Assembly (NCBI GenBank): GCA_023393655.1
Contig: JAEWKP010000129.1
Span: 1 to 29,342, forward strand
Origin: Pseudomonadota bacterium
GTDB taxonomy: Bacteria > Pseudomonadota > Alphaproteobacteria > Rhizobiales > Beijerinckiaceae
DNA: 29,342 nucleotides
Direction of reading: 5' to 3'
Shown: positions 6,533 to 12,730 of the stretch, piece by piece
Layout: each line of letters begins with the position of its first letter
Position numbering within the stretch: the first letter of the stretch is position 1
Program-made: the position numbers and the translations under genes
The notes under the pieces: generated by a model
Seen by the model: the letters and a program-made list of their open reading frames with translations, nothing else
Told to the model about the DNA's origin: nothing
Database searches by the model: none

Positions 6533-6705
6533 CGGCGCGGCTCCAGCGGAATGACCCGGCGCCCGATTACCAGTTCACCGTCCACGTAGACGACCGGCAG
6601 ATGGCCGTAGAACGAGTACGTCGGGAGGCTGACGGGCCTGACGCCGTAGGTGCGGCGGGCGGGCTTGGCCTTGCCCTGGCGAAGGTTGATGCGGATCGGG
6701 CTCAT
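6529..6705 (-). CDS. Hypothetical 58-aa basic protein
   Basis: A short gene reads MSPIRINLRQGKAKPARRTY, then a strand-rich end (SFYGHLPVVYVDGELVIGRR). The N-terminus is strongly basic; the C-terminal half looks like a beta hairpin. It fits exactly between two neighbours with four-base ATGA overlaps at 6702-6705 and 6529-6532, so it is almost certainly translated. Function unknown. Confidence 0.6.
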   Translation of the reverse strand: MSPIRINLRQGKAKPARRTYGVRPVSLPTYSFYGHLPVVYVDGELVIGRRVIPLEPRR

Positions 6706-7136
6706 GACAGCAGCCCTCCGCGGAGATAGGCAATGACCACCTGAAAAAGTGGATCGTCCCCGCGCAGCTCGTAGTCTTCAAAGTAGCTCGCGAATTCCTC
6801 CAGCGCGAGCGCAGCCCCCTCGGACGACGTCGGCATGGGAGGTCTCTTCCAGAGAATTACCTGAAGGCGCTCGTATCGAGCGGCCCTTTCCTCATGCTCC
6901 GTGGCGGTCGCCACTAATCCCGCGTCCGACATCGCCCAGGCGTTAAAGGCCTCGCTTTCTTTCCGATATTCGAAGATGAGGCTAAGGAGCGGGTCAGCCG
7001 ATGCGGCCACCGCCATGGCTAGCGGCACACATCCGGCGATAGCTCCCGGAATCGCGACAGCGATGGCGGCCGCAGTGCTTTTAAGGATGGATCGACGTTC
7101 GACAGACACGGCGAGATTCCTTTCGTTGAATTGCAT
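6702..7136 (-). CDS. Exported-type hypothetical protein with twin-arginine-like N-terminus
   Basis: A 144-aa protein. Residues 14-46 are VERRSILKSTAAAIAVAIPG followed by more hydrophobic residues, a twin-arginine-like signal or membrane anchor. The rest (DPLLSLIFEYRKESEAFNAW ... ARYERLQVILWKRPPMPTS ... ALALEEFASYFEDYE) fits a recurring rhizobial family of exported or anchored helical proteins whose members contain a D-P-[IL]-x-x-[IL]-I-E-x-[HY]-[RK] segment and a Pro-Thr/Ser motif. The family has no known function. ATGA overlap with the next gene at 6702-6705. Confidence 0.65.
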   Translation of the reverse strand: MQFNERNLAVSVERRSILKSTAAAIAVAIPGAIAGCVPLAMAVAASADPLLSLIFEYRKESEAFNAWAMSDAGLVATATEHEERAARYERLQVILWKRPPMPTSSEGAALALEEFASYFEDYELRGDDPLFQVVIAYLRGGLLS

Positions 7137-7146
7137 GGGTGGTGGG

Positions 7147-7500
7147 TCAGGCTTGGGGCTGCCCCAGCGCTTCGTCTTCCAGAATCACGCGCACAAGGTC
7201 GGAGAGTTCATCCGCAACCTTCAGCGCTTCCTCCACGTCGAGGTCTCTTCGCTGCAACTTGTTGGCGAGCGCCAGCAGCCGCTCGCGGACCTCCGGGTAG
7301 GTGCTGAACGGTTTGGACGCCGGCTCGCCCTTGAGGATCTTGTCGACCTCGGCCAAGGATCGATCGATGACGTCGATCTGACGCCGATACTGCGTGTCGG
7401 CGGGGACAGAGCCTCCCCACATCACGGAGCGGAAGCCGCGCAAGGCCTCCGCGATTGACGAGACGGCGGTCGCCAGATTGTTGATGTCGAGAGCTGCCAT
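7147..7500 (-). CDS. Hypothetical helical protein
   Basis: A 117-aa protein, mostly alpha-helical: AALDINNLATAVSSIAEALR, then YRRQIDVIDRSLAEVDKILK, then VRERLLALANKLQRRDLDVEEALKV in part, ending in an acidic helix. The heptad-like spacing of Leu/Ile suggests a helical bundle or coiled coil. No family recognised. It sits 10 bases upstream of the 144-aa gene and 46 bases downstream of the 267-aa gene, on the same strand. GGAG lies close upstream of the ATG (GAGTGCTCCTTC region on the plus strand reads AGGAGCACTC-like on the minus). Confidence 0.6.
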   Translation of the reverse strand: MAALDINNLATAVSSIAEALRGFRSVMWGGSVPADTQYRRQIDVIDRSLAEVDKILKGEPASKPFSTYPEVRERLLALANKLQRRDLDVEEALKVADELSDLVRVILEDEALGQPQA

Positions 7501-7546
7501 GAAGGAGCACTCCTCTAGGAAGGGAGGGGTCAGAGGTGCGGCGCGG

Positions 7547-8350
7547 TCAGGCGGCTGAGCCGGCGATGCGGAGGATTGCGGCGGCGAGGCGCGCGGCCCA
7601 TCGCTCCCGGCTTCCTTCCAGAGCCATCACGTAGGCCGGCATCTGGCTCGTGGCCTCGATCGCCTGGGCCTGAATCATCACGCCGGCCATCGTCTTGGGC
7701 TCGTGCTTCATGATGGCGGTGACGTGCTGGTTCAGCGCGTCCTCGGCTGCGGTGAGACGCTTTCGGGTGGCCTCGTATCCAGACGCCTTGAGCACGCGGG
7801 CGAACTCGGCGTGATATCTCTTGGTGAGTTTCAGAGCGGTCTCTTGCTTGACCAGGAGCGCCCGCTGCTTGGCGAGGAAACGTTCATGGCGAGCCTGCCC
7901 GGACGCGGATTTGAAGCGCGAGGGGCGTTCCAGATATTCGTGCGTCCAGACGATTTCTCTTTCGGCGCTTTCGACGCTGAGCACGCCGTCTCGGGCGTGG
8001 TCGCCCCAATGCCGAGCGGCCCCGTCGAGCCGATGTTCCCATTCACCGCGCCGGTCAAAGCTCTGGCGGCTGAACTTGATCTCTTCCGGTACGGCCGGCA
8101 GCTTGGGGTCCCATTCGGCATAGATCTTCGCTACCTCGTCCCGCAGGGTCCGGTGCGCGGTCGCCATGGTCTCCGTCAAATCCCCGAGCTGGATCAGCGC
8201 AGGGTTTTCCGAGGGCGTCTCCCCGTTGGCCAGAACGACCGGCGCAGCGGCGGCGGTGGATGCGGCAGCAAGCCCGAGGAGCATGCGGCGACGATCGAAG
8301 AGAGCAGAGGACAAGCCGGTAGCGGCTGCCCGAACGGTTGCGTTGAGCAT
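7547..8350 (-). CDS. Large exported-type hypothetical protein with twin-arginine-like signal
   Basis: A 267-aa protein. The N-terminus has FDRRRMLLGLAAASTAAAAP, a good Tat-type signal (RRRxxLL then an Ala-rich hydrophobic stretch). The mature part is helical, with several charged helices (LTETMATAHRTLRDEVAKIY; FLAKQRALLVKQETALKLTK; RKRLTAAEDALNQHVTAIMK). The segment around residues 90-150 (EWEHRLDGAARHWGDHARDG) is distinctive. It looks like an enlarged relative of the exported family represented by the 144-aa protein two genes downstream, but that is inference. Function unknown. Confidence 0.65.
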   Translation of the reverse strand: MLNATVRAAATGLSSALFDRRRMLLGLAAASTAAAAPVVLANGETPSENPALIQLGDLTETMATAHRTLRDEVAKIYAEWDPKLPAVPEEIKFSRQSFDRRGEWEHRLDGAARHWGDHARDGVLSVESAEREIVWTHEYLERPSRFKSASGQARHERFLAKQRALLVKQETALKLTKRYHAEFARVLKASGYEATRKRLTAAEDALNQHVTAIMKHEPKTMAGVMIQAQAIEATSQMPAYVMALEGSRERWAARLAAAILRIAGSAA

Positions 8351-8386
8351 TGGAATCTCCAGCGATGACAGGTGGTACGTGGTCGG

Positions 8387-8779
8387 CTAGGCGGGCGAGG
8401 TCATGAACGGCGCAATGATCCGATCTGCTTCGTCTCCATCGTTTTCAATGGCGCAGATCGCGAGAAACGCCGCTCGCTTCTGGCGTTCCGAGTCGTTGTG
8501 CGGGCGACCCGTCCTAATCAAGTCCGCTAACTCGTCCATTCGGAAGCCGATGGCTTCTGCCATACTGTCGAGTTCATCGCCCGCGGCACTGAGAGGCTCT
8601 CTTCCAGGTCCCTTGAACCGGGGCTGACTTACGAGACCCGACAAAACATCGTTGACTGTCATTAGGCCGCTGAAGAGAGCGATAGCGTCTGAGAGGGAAA
8701 GGCTCGGGACATTATGGCACTCGTGGGCGGGCCGCGTCGGGCGGAACTCGCCTGAATCCATGGGACCGGGGCAGATCAT
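8387..8779 (-). CDS. Hypothetical protein, first gene of the XRE-divergent operon
   Basis: A 130-aa protein. The N-terminal 25 residues (MICPGPMDSGEFRPTRPAHE) are polar; residues 28-60 hold SLSDAIALFSGLMTVNDVLSG; residues 70-125 are helical (ELDSMAEAIGFRMDELADLI, then RTGRPHNDSERQKRAAFLAI). An alternative start further inside is possible because the first residues look weakly conserved. It directly follows the operator region at 8807-8856 and so would be the first product when the operon is de-repressed. No family recognised. Confidence 0.6.
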   Translation of the reverse strand: MICPGPMDSGEFRPTRPAHECHNVPSLSLSDAIALFSGLMTVNDVLSGLVSQPRFKGPGREPLSAAGDELDSMAEAIGFRMDELADLIRTGRPHNDSERQKRAAFLAICAIENDGDEADRIIAPFMTSPA

Positions 8780-8806
8780 GGTTTGATCCTTGGTTGGCGT
8801 TGTGCG

Positions 8807-8856
8807 ATACCTGAGGTATAAATCAAGACCTGAGGCCCTGTCAATACCTCAGGTAT
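8807..8856. promoter_or_regulatory. Triple operator array and divergent promoter between the operon and the XRE gene
   Basis: ATACCTGAGGTAT (8807-8819) and ATACCTCAGGTAT (8844-8856) are perfect odd-centred palindromes. A core-only copy, ACCTGAGG, lies at 8828-8835. The centres are spaced 19 and 18 bases. On the minus strand TTGACA (8844-8839) and TTATAC (8821-8816) are 17 bases apart, a strong promoter for the leftward operon. One palindrome covers its -10, one touches its -35, and the half copy lies in the spacer. The right palindrome also sits where the XRE gene's own promoter should be, implying autoregulation. Confidence 0.75.
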
Positions 8857-8879
8857 CATATAGTTCTTGAGGGATTGAA

Positions 8880-9143
8880 ATGGCGCTTACAAGTGAGCAG
8901 CTTCGTGCCGCGCGGGCACTCCTGCGGTGGGAGCAGAAGGATGTTGCTGAAGCCTCGAAAGTCTCGCTGCCTTCGATAAAGCGGCTTGAGGGCAAGCCCG
9001 GCCCGCTGGGGGCTCAGGATCGAACGGTGGAGGCGATCAGGTCAGCGCTGGAAGCGGCAGGGGTCGAGTTCATCCCCGAGAACGGTGGAGGCGCTGGGGT
9101 CCGCATGGCGAAGCGTGCGGATGGCACGAGCGGAGAGCGCTGA
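8880..9143 (+). CDS. Small XRE-family helix-turn-helix regulator
   Basis: An 87-aa protein. Residues 3-45 form the HTH: LTSEQLRAARALLRWEQKDV, then AEASKVSLPSIKRLEGKPGP, followed by a helix (TVEAIRSALEAAGVEFIPEN) and the GGGAGVR end typical of this small alphaproteobacterial regulator family. GAGGG precedes the ATG. It is divergent from the seven-gene operon, and palindromic sites fill the gap, so it is the likely repressor of that operon and of itself. It is followed almost without a gap by a small exported protein gene. Confidence 0.85.
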   Translation: MALTSEQLRAARALLRWEQKDVAEASKVSLPSIKRLEGKPGPLGAQDRTVEAIRSALEAAGVEFIPENGGGAGVRMAKRADGTSGER

Positions 9144-9144
9144 G

Positions 9145-9537
9145 GTGCGGGTGTCAAGGTTGGCCGTTGTCGCCGCGGTTTCGCTCTCCGCGATGTCTCC
9201 GCTGATGGCTAAAGACCTATATCGGTGCGTAGTAGTAGAGAGCCGGCACGCCACGGACGACGGCAAATTGGAGACGTATCCACGCGACGTGTATGCAGGT
9301 TCCGTGATTCTGGTCGATACCCAGTCGGGGCTTGTCAGGTTGTTTGGCAACCCGTTCGAGTTTGAGGTCGTCCAGGCCGGATCAACCCAGAATAGTTGGA
9401 TACTCATGCGCAGAGCTAGGGGGCCGGCATCAACCTCGGTTCACATGCTCGTCGTCAAAGTTTACCGGCCAGCTATTCCGTTCGTGATGACAGATAGCTT
9501 GATGACATACAGCGGTAATTGCCGGGTTGTGCAGTAG
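9145..9537 (+). CDS. Small exported hypothetical protein
   Basis: A 130-aa protein from GTG at 9145 (GTG at 9151 is also possible). The N-terminus, VSRLAVVAAVSLSAMSPLMA, is a signal peptide, then KDLYRCVVVESRHATDDGKL and a beta-rich body (SVILVDTQSGLVRLFG, SWILMRRARG, MTYSGNC). Two Cys in the mature part (about residues 27 and 126) could form a disulphide. It follows the XRE gene by one base and is probably co-transcribed. It resembles in layout the exported protein at 9752-10204, which also ends in a Cys-containing strand. Function unknown. Confidence 0.55.
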   Translation: MRVSRLAVVAAVSLSAMSPLMAKDLYRCVVVESRHATDDGKLETYPRDVYAGSVILVDTQSGLVRLFGNPFEFEVVQAGSTQNSWILMRRARGPASTSVHMLVVKVYRPAIPFVMTDSLMTYSGNCRVVQ

Positions 9538-9545
9538 TACCTCGC

Positions 9546-9755
9546 TCAATCCTTCAAGGCATAGAAAAGATGCCATACCCAAGATGCCCTAGTCTCAGCC
9601 GAGGCGAGGCAGGTCGGATCTTGAGCGTTAGGCAGCACCTTGCTCGGGCACATTCCGAGCGTCGCGGCATAGCGCTGATTTTCGAGGGAGACCACGCGCG
9701 CACAGAGCAGGACTACTGCGACCGCTAAGAGCAAGATCAAACCGTTCTTGATCAC
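9546..9755 (-). CDS. Small membrane-anchored hypothetical protein
   Basis: A 69-aa protein with one N-terminal membrane helix (MIKNGLILLLAVAVVLLCAR) and a short exported or periplasmic tail with two Cys (about residues 36 and 49). The start overlaps the stop of the upstream gene (ATGA at 9752-9755), which supports translation. No family can be assigned. Confidence 0.5.
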   Translation of the reverse strand: MIKNGLILLLAVAVVLLCARVVSLENQRYAATLGMCPSKVLPNAQDPTCLASAETRASWVWHLFYALKD

Positions 9756-10204
9756 GAGCTACGCACCGTGCACGAGCTAATGAATACGGAGACTCGATCG
9801 GCGATACCGCTGCGCTTGCTGCTGGTCCAAGCGAGAGTGGTCCGACCATTTGCCGGCGGAGAAAACAGGTAGGTCTCGATCGTTGTCCGTGGGTAGAAGA
9901 CAAGCGCCTGAAGCGCCCCCTCATCCTCACGAACGATGACCCTAGCGCCGTCTTCAGTTGCCGAGAAATATCCGCCGGTGGCGTCGCCGATCTGGATGTC
10001 AAAGGCCGTGCCGCGCCGTCGCAGAACGATAGTGCCTTTGCTGATCCCATCTGCCGCCCAACCGCCGCTGAAGATGTAGCTGTGTCCTGCTGATGGACCG
10101 CAAGAATAGATATCCTCCCATCGTTCCTGCGAGAACGCTGGCCCCGAGGCTGCGGACCCGATAAGTAGGGCCGTCGCCAACACAATCCGTCCGCCACTAG
10201 CCAT
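9752..10204 (-). CDS. Exported beta-rich hypothetical protein
   Basis: A 150-aa protein with a signal peptide (IVLATALLIGSAASGPAFSQ). The mature part is beta-strand rich: YIFSGGWAADGISKGTIVLR, FDIQIGDATGGYFSATEDGA, ALVFYPRTTIETYLFSP, and ends VSVFISSCTV with a Cys that could pair with Cys35. The layout suggests a small periplasmic beta-barrel or lipocalin-like fold, as inference only. It is first of a two-gene leftward unit with the membrane micro-gene ending at 9546. Confidence 0.55.
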   Translation of the reverse strand: MASGGRIVLATALLIGSAASGPAFSQERWEDIYSCGPSAGHSYIFSGGWAADGISKGTIVLRRRGTAFDIQIGDATGGYFSATEDGARVIVREDEGALQALVFYPRTTIETYLFSPPANGRTTLAWTSSKRSGIADRVSVFISSCTVRSS

Positions 10205-10317
10205 TGCTATTCCCGCAACCCTGCGTCGCCGCTTTGCGGGCGGCTCTCGGCTGGCAGCATGTCTTTGCGTCCCCTCTCAATCAAGGCCAGTCTGATCTTA
10301 GACGTAGGGGGCGCGAC

Positions 10318-10638
10318 CTAGTTGTGAAGCCCGAGGAAACGGATCGCCGTACCGCGAACGAGGTTGAGAGCCTCTTCGCTGACTTTCTCGCCGCGCTCGG
10401 CATCGCGCTGGATAGACCGTTCAGCACGTCCCGTGGCGGCGGCAGTCTCTGCGGTAAAGCGCTCCGTCTCGACCAAGTCGCCAACTTGGCGACTTGCCCT
10501 GTCACCACCATGGCGGGTCTCAGGGTGAAGCTCTTCGTAAATCGCCTTGCGCCGCGCCGTCTGAGCTGCCCGATCTGCGGGACTTAGTTCAGCGCGACGC
10601 AGGTTCTCGTCGATCATCGCGAGTTCCGCCGCAGCGCG
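10318..10638 (-). pseudogene. ParB-like partition protein fragment
   Basis: The reading frame, open from 10638, gives AAAELAMIDENLRRAEL, ARRKAIYEELHPETRHGGDR and RFTAETAAATGRAERSIQRD AERGEKV, which follow closely the central part of plasmid/phage ParB-like proteins, including the GRAERSIQRD HTH region. The N-terminal ParB nuclease-like domain is missing (a stop at 10639-10641 precedes the homology) and the similarity ends at about VRGTA, where normal proteins continue. It is therefore a fragment of about a third of a normal gene. It is evidence of an older plasmid- or phage-derived module that has decayed. Confidence 0.7.
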
Positions 10639-10751
10639 TCATCGTTCAATCGAAGGGCGCGAACGCGCTTGCGTAGGCAAACACTCAGTCAGTGACGCCA
10701 GAACGAGGATGGCGTAAATTTGAGAGGCTGATCTCCAAGGGAGATGGGACG

Positions 10752-11453
10752 ATGGCTCCAACCAAGATGCCTCGATGCCCAACCGGTCCGATGCAACCGG
10801 AACTTCGCTTGCGATGGGAAGTCCAGTTCGCGGCGACCCATTTTCAGCGGGTGTTCAACCAGAGTCTGTACCCATTTATCGGGCACGTCGTGCAAATATT
10901 CGAGCCTCCGGCCTCGCCGGGCGTTCTGTTTCAATTCCGCGACGGCATGCGCGACGAATTCGCGAAGCTCCTGGACAAGCGCGCGTTCCCGCCGAAAACA
11001 CTCGATGAAGCGATCCGTGCGGTCGTGCCTGGTGCACGACCCGTCATTCCTGATAACCCCGGCATCGATCATCGTGACGCATGGTGGCGGCAAGCAGCGG
11101 CCGGCGCTGCCATCGGGTCGAGTTTCCGGGAGGAGGGGACCGGCACGAGCCTCCACATCGCCTTCAACAAGACGCTGTGCGACGCGCATGTCGACAGGAA
11201 CGGCTTCGTGGTCAATCAGGGCGGCCATACGCATTGGGATCTAAACGGCCTGCTGCGTCATCTGACCATCGATCTAGCGGGCGACAAGGCGCCTTGGCTT
11301 CTTCACACCGGGGTTGTGCTCGATCGGCGCCAAAGGCCGATCGTGCAGGCTACGGTCGGCCCTTGGTTCGCTGTCGATCTGCCATCGAGGGAGAGCGGTG
11401 ACCGAACTGCGGTAAAGGTCGGCGTCCAAATCACGGGCAGTTTCGGTCGGTAA
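10752..11453 (+). CDS. Hypothetical 233-aa protein
   Basis: The start is placed at ATG 10752, with GGGAG about 10 bases upstream; GTG at 10692 gives 20 more residues. The protein contains LRWEVQFAATHFQRVFNQSL, then EEGTGTSLHIAFNKTLCDAH with VDRNGFVVN, then GHTHWDLNGLLRHLTIDLAG and a strand-rich end (VVLDRRQRPIVQATVGPWFA). The H-x-D and HTHWD segments could be metal ligands, but no family is clear. It reads divergently from the ParB fragment and has no co-directional partner until the phage module. Confidence 0.6.
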   Translation: MAPTKMPRCPTGPMQPELRLRWEVQFAATHFQRVFNQSLYPFIGHVVQIFEPPASPGVLFQFRDGMRDEFAKLLDKRAFPPKTLDEAIRAVVPGARPVIPDNPGIDHRDAWWRQAAAGAAIGSSFREEGTGTSLHIAFNKTLCDAHVDRNGFVVNQGGHTHWDLNGLLRHLTIDLAGDKAPWLLHTGVVLDRRQRPIVQATVGPWFAVDLPSRESGDRTAVKVGVQITGSFGR

Positions 11454-11485
11454 GTCGCCTCACAATGGCGAGGCAAAAGTGCTGG

Positions 11486-11755
11486 TCAATCGCCGTCCAT
11501 GTCCAACGTCACGGAGTTTCCGTTGTCGTCGGTTCCCTCGATCTCAACCCGACCGCCAAATCGACGGATGCTGTCGACGGAGAGATTCTGGGTTTCGCCG
11601 TCAATCTCGACTTCGATATCTCGATTAGGGCGAACGAGTTCCCCGCGGCCGATCTCGACTGAATTCCCATTCTGATCTGTACCAGACCAAGCCAGGGCTG
11701 GGCTGGCAGCCATCAGCCCAACCACCACCAAGGCAACTTTCACCGAAACTACCAT
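11486..11755 (-). CDS. Small exported DUF5334-like protein
   Basis: An 89-aa protein with a signal peptide (VVSVKVALVVVGLMAASPAL) and a repetitive beta-rich body: WSGTDQNGNSVEIGRGELVR, IEVEIDGETQNLSVDSIRRF, IEGTDDNGNSVTLDMDGD. The two DxNGNSV motifs (about residues 27 and 80) are an internal repeat. This pattern fits the small DUF5334 family, which has no known function. The ATG at 11755 lies 10 bases after the stop of the gene starting at 12032, so the pair is likely an operon of secreted proteins. Confidence 0.65.
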   Translation of the reverse strand: MVVSVKVALVVVGLMAASPALAWSGTDQNGNSVEIGRGELVRPNRDIEVEIDGETQNLSVDSIRRFGGRVEIEGTDDNGNSVTLDMDGD

Positions 11756-11765
11756 GCTCCGACGA

Positions 11766-12032
11766 TCAGCGCCGCGACCGGCCGTAGCCGTCGCCAACAC
11801 CGCCGGTGTGGGAGTTGAAGTTCCCGTATGAGCCGTAGTTGTTGGAGCGCGAGCTATCGGGGTTGGTTCGGTAGTGGCCGCCAGTGTAGCCGCCGCCGCT
11901 ATTGTAATGCGGCTGAACGTAATGGCTTCCGCTGTTTGAGCCAGTGCCATAGCTGAAACCGCGACCGCTTTGAGCTGCGGCAGCCGAAATTGATCCGGCG
12001 AGCACAGCCGCCGTCAGAACAACAATACGCAT
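11766..12032 (-). CDS. Small secreted Gly/Ser/Asn/Tyr-rich protein
   Basis: An 88-aa protein with a signal peptide ending at about SISAAAAQ. The mature part is low-complexity: SYGTGSNSGSHYVQPHYNSG, then GGYTGGHYRTNPDSSRSNNY, then GSYGNFNSHTGGVGDGYG. It belongs to a recurring alphaproteobacterial type of short secreted proteins with the HYxxNPxSxxxxNYxxxGN pattern, of unknown role. GGGAGG lies ahead of the ATG. It is the first gene of a two-gene unit with the DUF5334-like gene. Confidence 0.7.
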   Translation of the reverse strand: MRIVVLTAAVLAGSISAAAAQSGRGFSYGTGSNSGSHYVQPHYNSGGGYTGGHYRTNPDSSRSNNYGSYGNFNSHTGGVGDGYGRSRR

Positions 12033-12199
12033 GTCAGCCTCCCGTTATGGTTGCAGGAACACTGCCGTAACGGGAACGGAGAGTCGACGGCTTTCCTGGT
12101 CGACTTTCCGCTAAGTCCGGTCAGGCTTGATGCAGGACGTCGTCTTGAGTGCGAATGCCGGCGACTGTCAGTGAATGCCCCTGAATGACTTGGCGTGAA

Positions 12200-12228
12200 T
12201 TGATGTAACCATTTGAAAAAGCTAGATA
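12200..12228 (+). promoter_or_regulatory. Sigma70-type promoter of the rightward phage module
   Basis: TTGATG at 12200-12205 and TAGATA at 12223-12228 are separated by exactly 17 bases, in an AT-richer island of about 60 bases. Transcription would start near 12235 and read the ribbon-helix-helix gene and the virion genes behind it. Several TGAATG/TGAATT repeats lie just upstream (12170-12205) and could be binding sites. Confidence 0.5.
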
Positions 12229-12272
12229 ATTTCACGAAACAGAGTATCATGGCGCCAGCAATGGAGGCCCTG

Positions 12273-12455
12273 ATGCGTCCCAACACACCCCGCCGTACCG
12301 AGAAGCTTTTTCTCGCTGCCGATCCTGATCTTCGTCGCGCAATCGAGGCCGAAGCCGTTCGCCGCGATACGTCAATGTCGAGTGTCATCCGGGCAATGGT
12401 CCGCGCTCAACTAGCCGCGCTTCAGTCCGGCAGCATGCAGGCGGCAACGCGATGA
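12273..12455 (+). CDS. Ribbon-helix-helix (Arc/CopG-like) DNA-binding protein
   Basis: A 60-aa protein. TEKLFLAADPDLRRAIEAEA gives the DNA-contacting strand and first helix, VRRDTSMSSVIRAMVRAQLA the second helix, the normal ribbon-helix-helix layout. ATG 12273 is chosen because GGAGG lies 5 bases upstream; ATG 12249 is in frame but has a poor site. As the first gene behind the promoter at 12200 it may autoregulate the module. The stop overlaps the next gene's ATG (ATGA). Confidence 0.65.
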   Translation: MRPNTPRRTEKLFLAADPDLRRAIEAEAVRRDTSMSSVIRAMVRAQLAALQSGSMQAATR

Positions 12456-12730
12456 CCGGAACCGTCGTCGAGTTCCCGCATCTGAGCGAGCCAGAGCCCT
12501 TCATTAGCGAGGCGCCACCTCTGCCGATCGAGCATCACATCGTCGCCGCGGCCCTGACGGCGGAGCGGCTTCGTGGTCTTTCCGAGCAGATGACGCTGCT
12601 GCTGCGGTACGTCCCCCGCGATGCTGCGACTTTCGCGCGGCTGCACGACGAGATGCTCTCCGCCTGGTGCGATGCCGACGCCCATTATGGCGCCTACCGC
12701 GCCGTCCTCGAATGCAAGGGGCAGGCCTGA
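12452..12730 (+). CDS. Small phage-module hypothetical protein
   Basis: A 92-aa protein: an N-terminal extended part (GTVVEFPHLSEPEPFISEAP) and two helices (HHIVAAALTAERLRGLSEQM; RDAATFARLHDEMLSAWCDA). Its ATG overlaps the ribbon-helix-helix stop (ATGA) and its stop overlaps the ATG of the 810-aa virion protein by one base (TGATG). This tight packing marks it as part of the phage module. No named family. Confidence 0.65.
   Translation: MTGTVVEFPHLSEPEPFISEAPPLPIEHHIVAAALTAERLRGLSEQMTLLLRYVPRDAATFARLHDEMLSAWCDADAHYGAYRAVLECKGQA

Noticed and set aside
10204..10587. A 127-codon rightward frame over the ParB fragment
   Set aside because: Translation is low in structure, while the opposite strand carries ParB-like motifs.
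12170..12205. TGAATG/TGAATT repeats near the phage-module promoter as a possible attachment core
   Set aside because: Too short and not matched by a second copy near the integrase end within the window; kept only as a note with the promoter.
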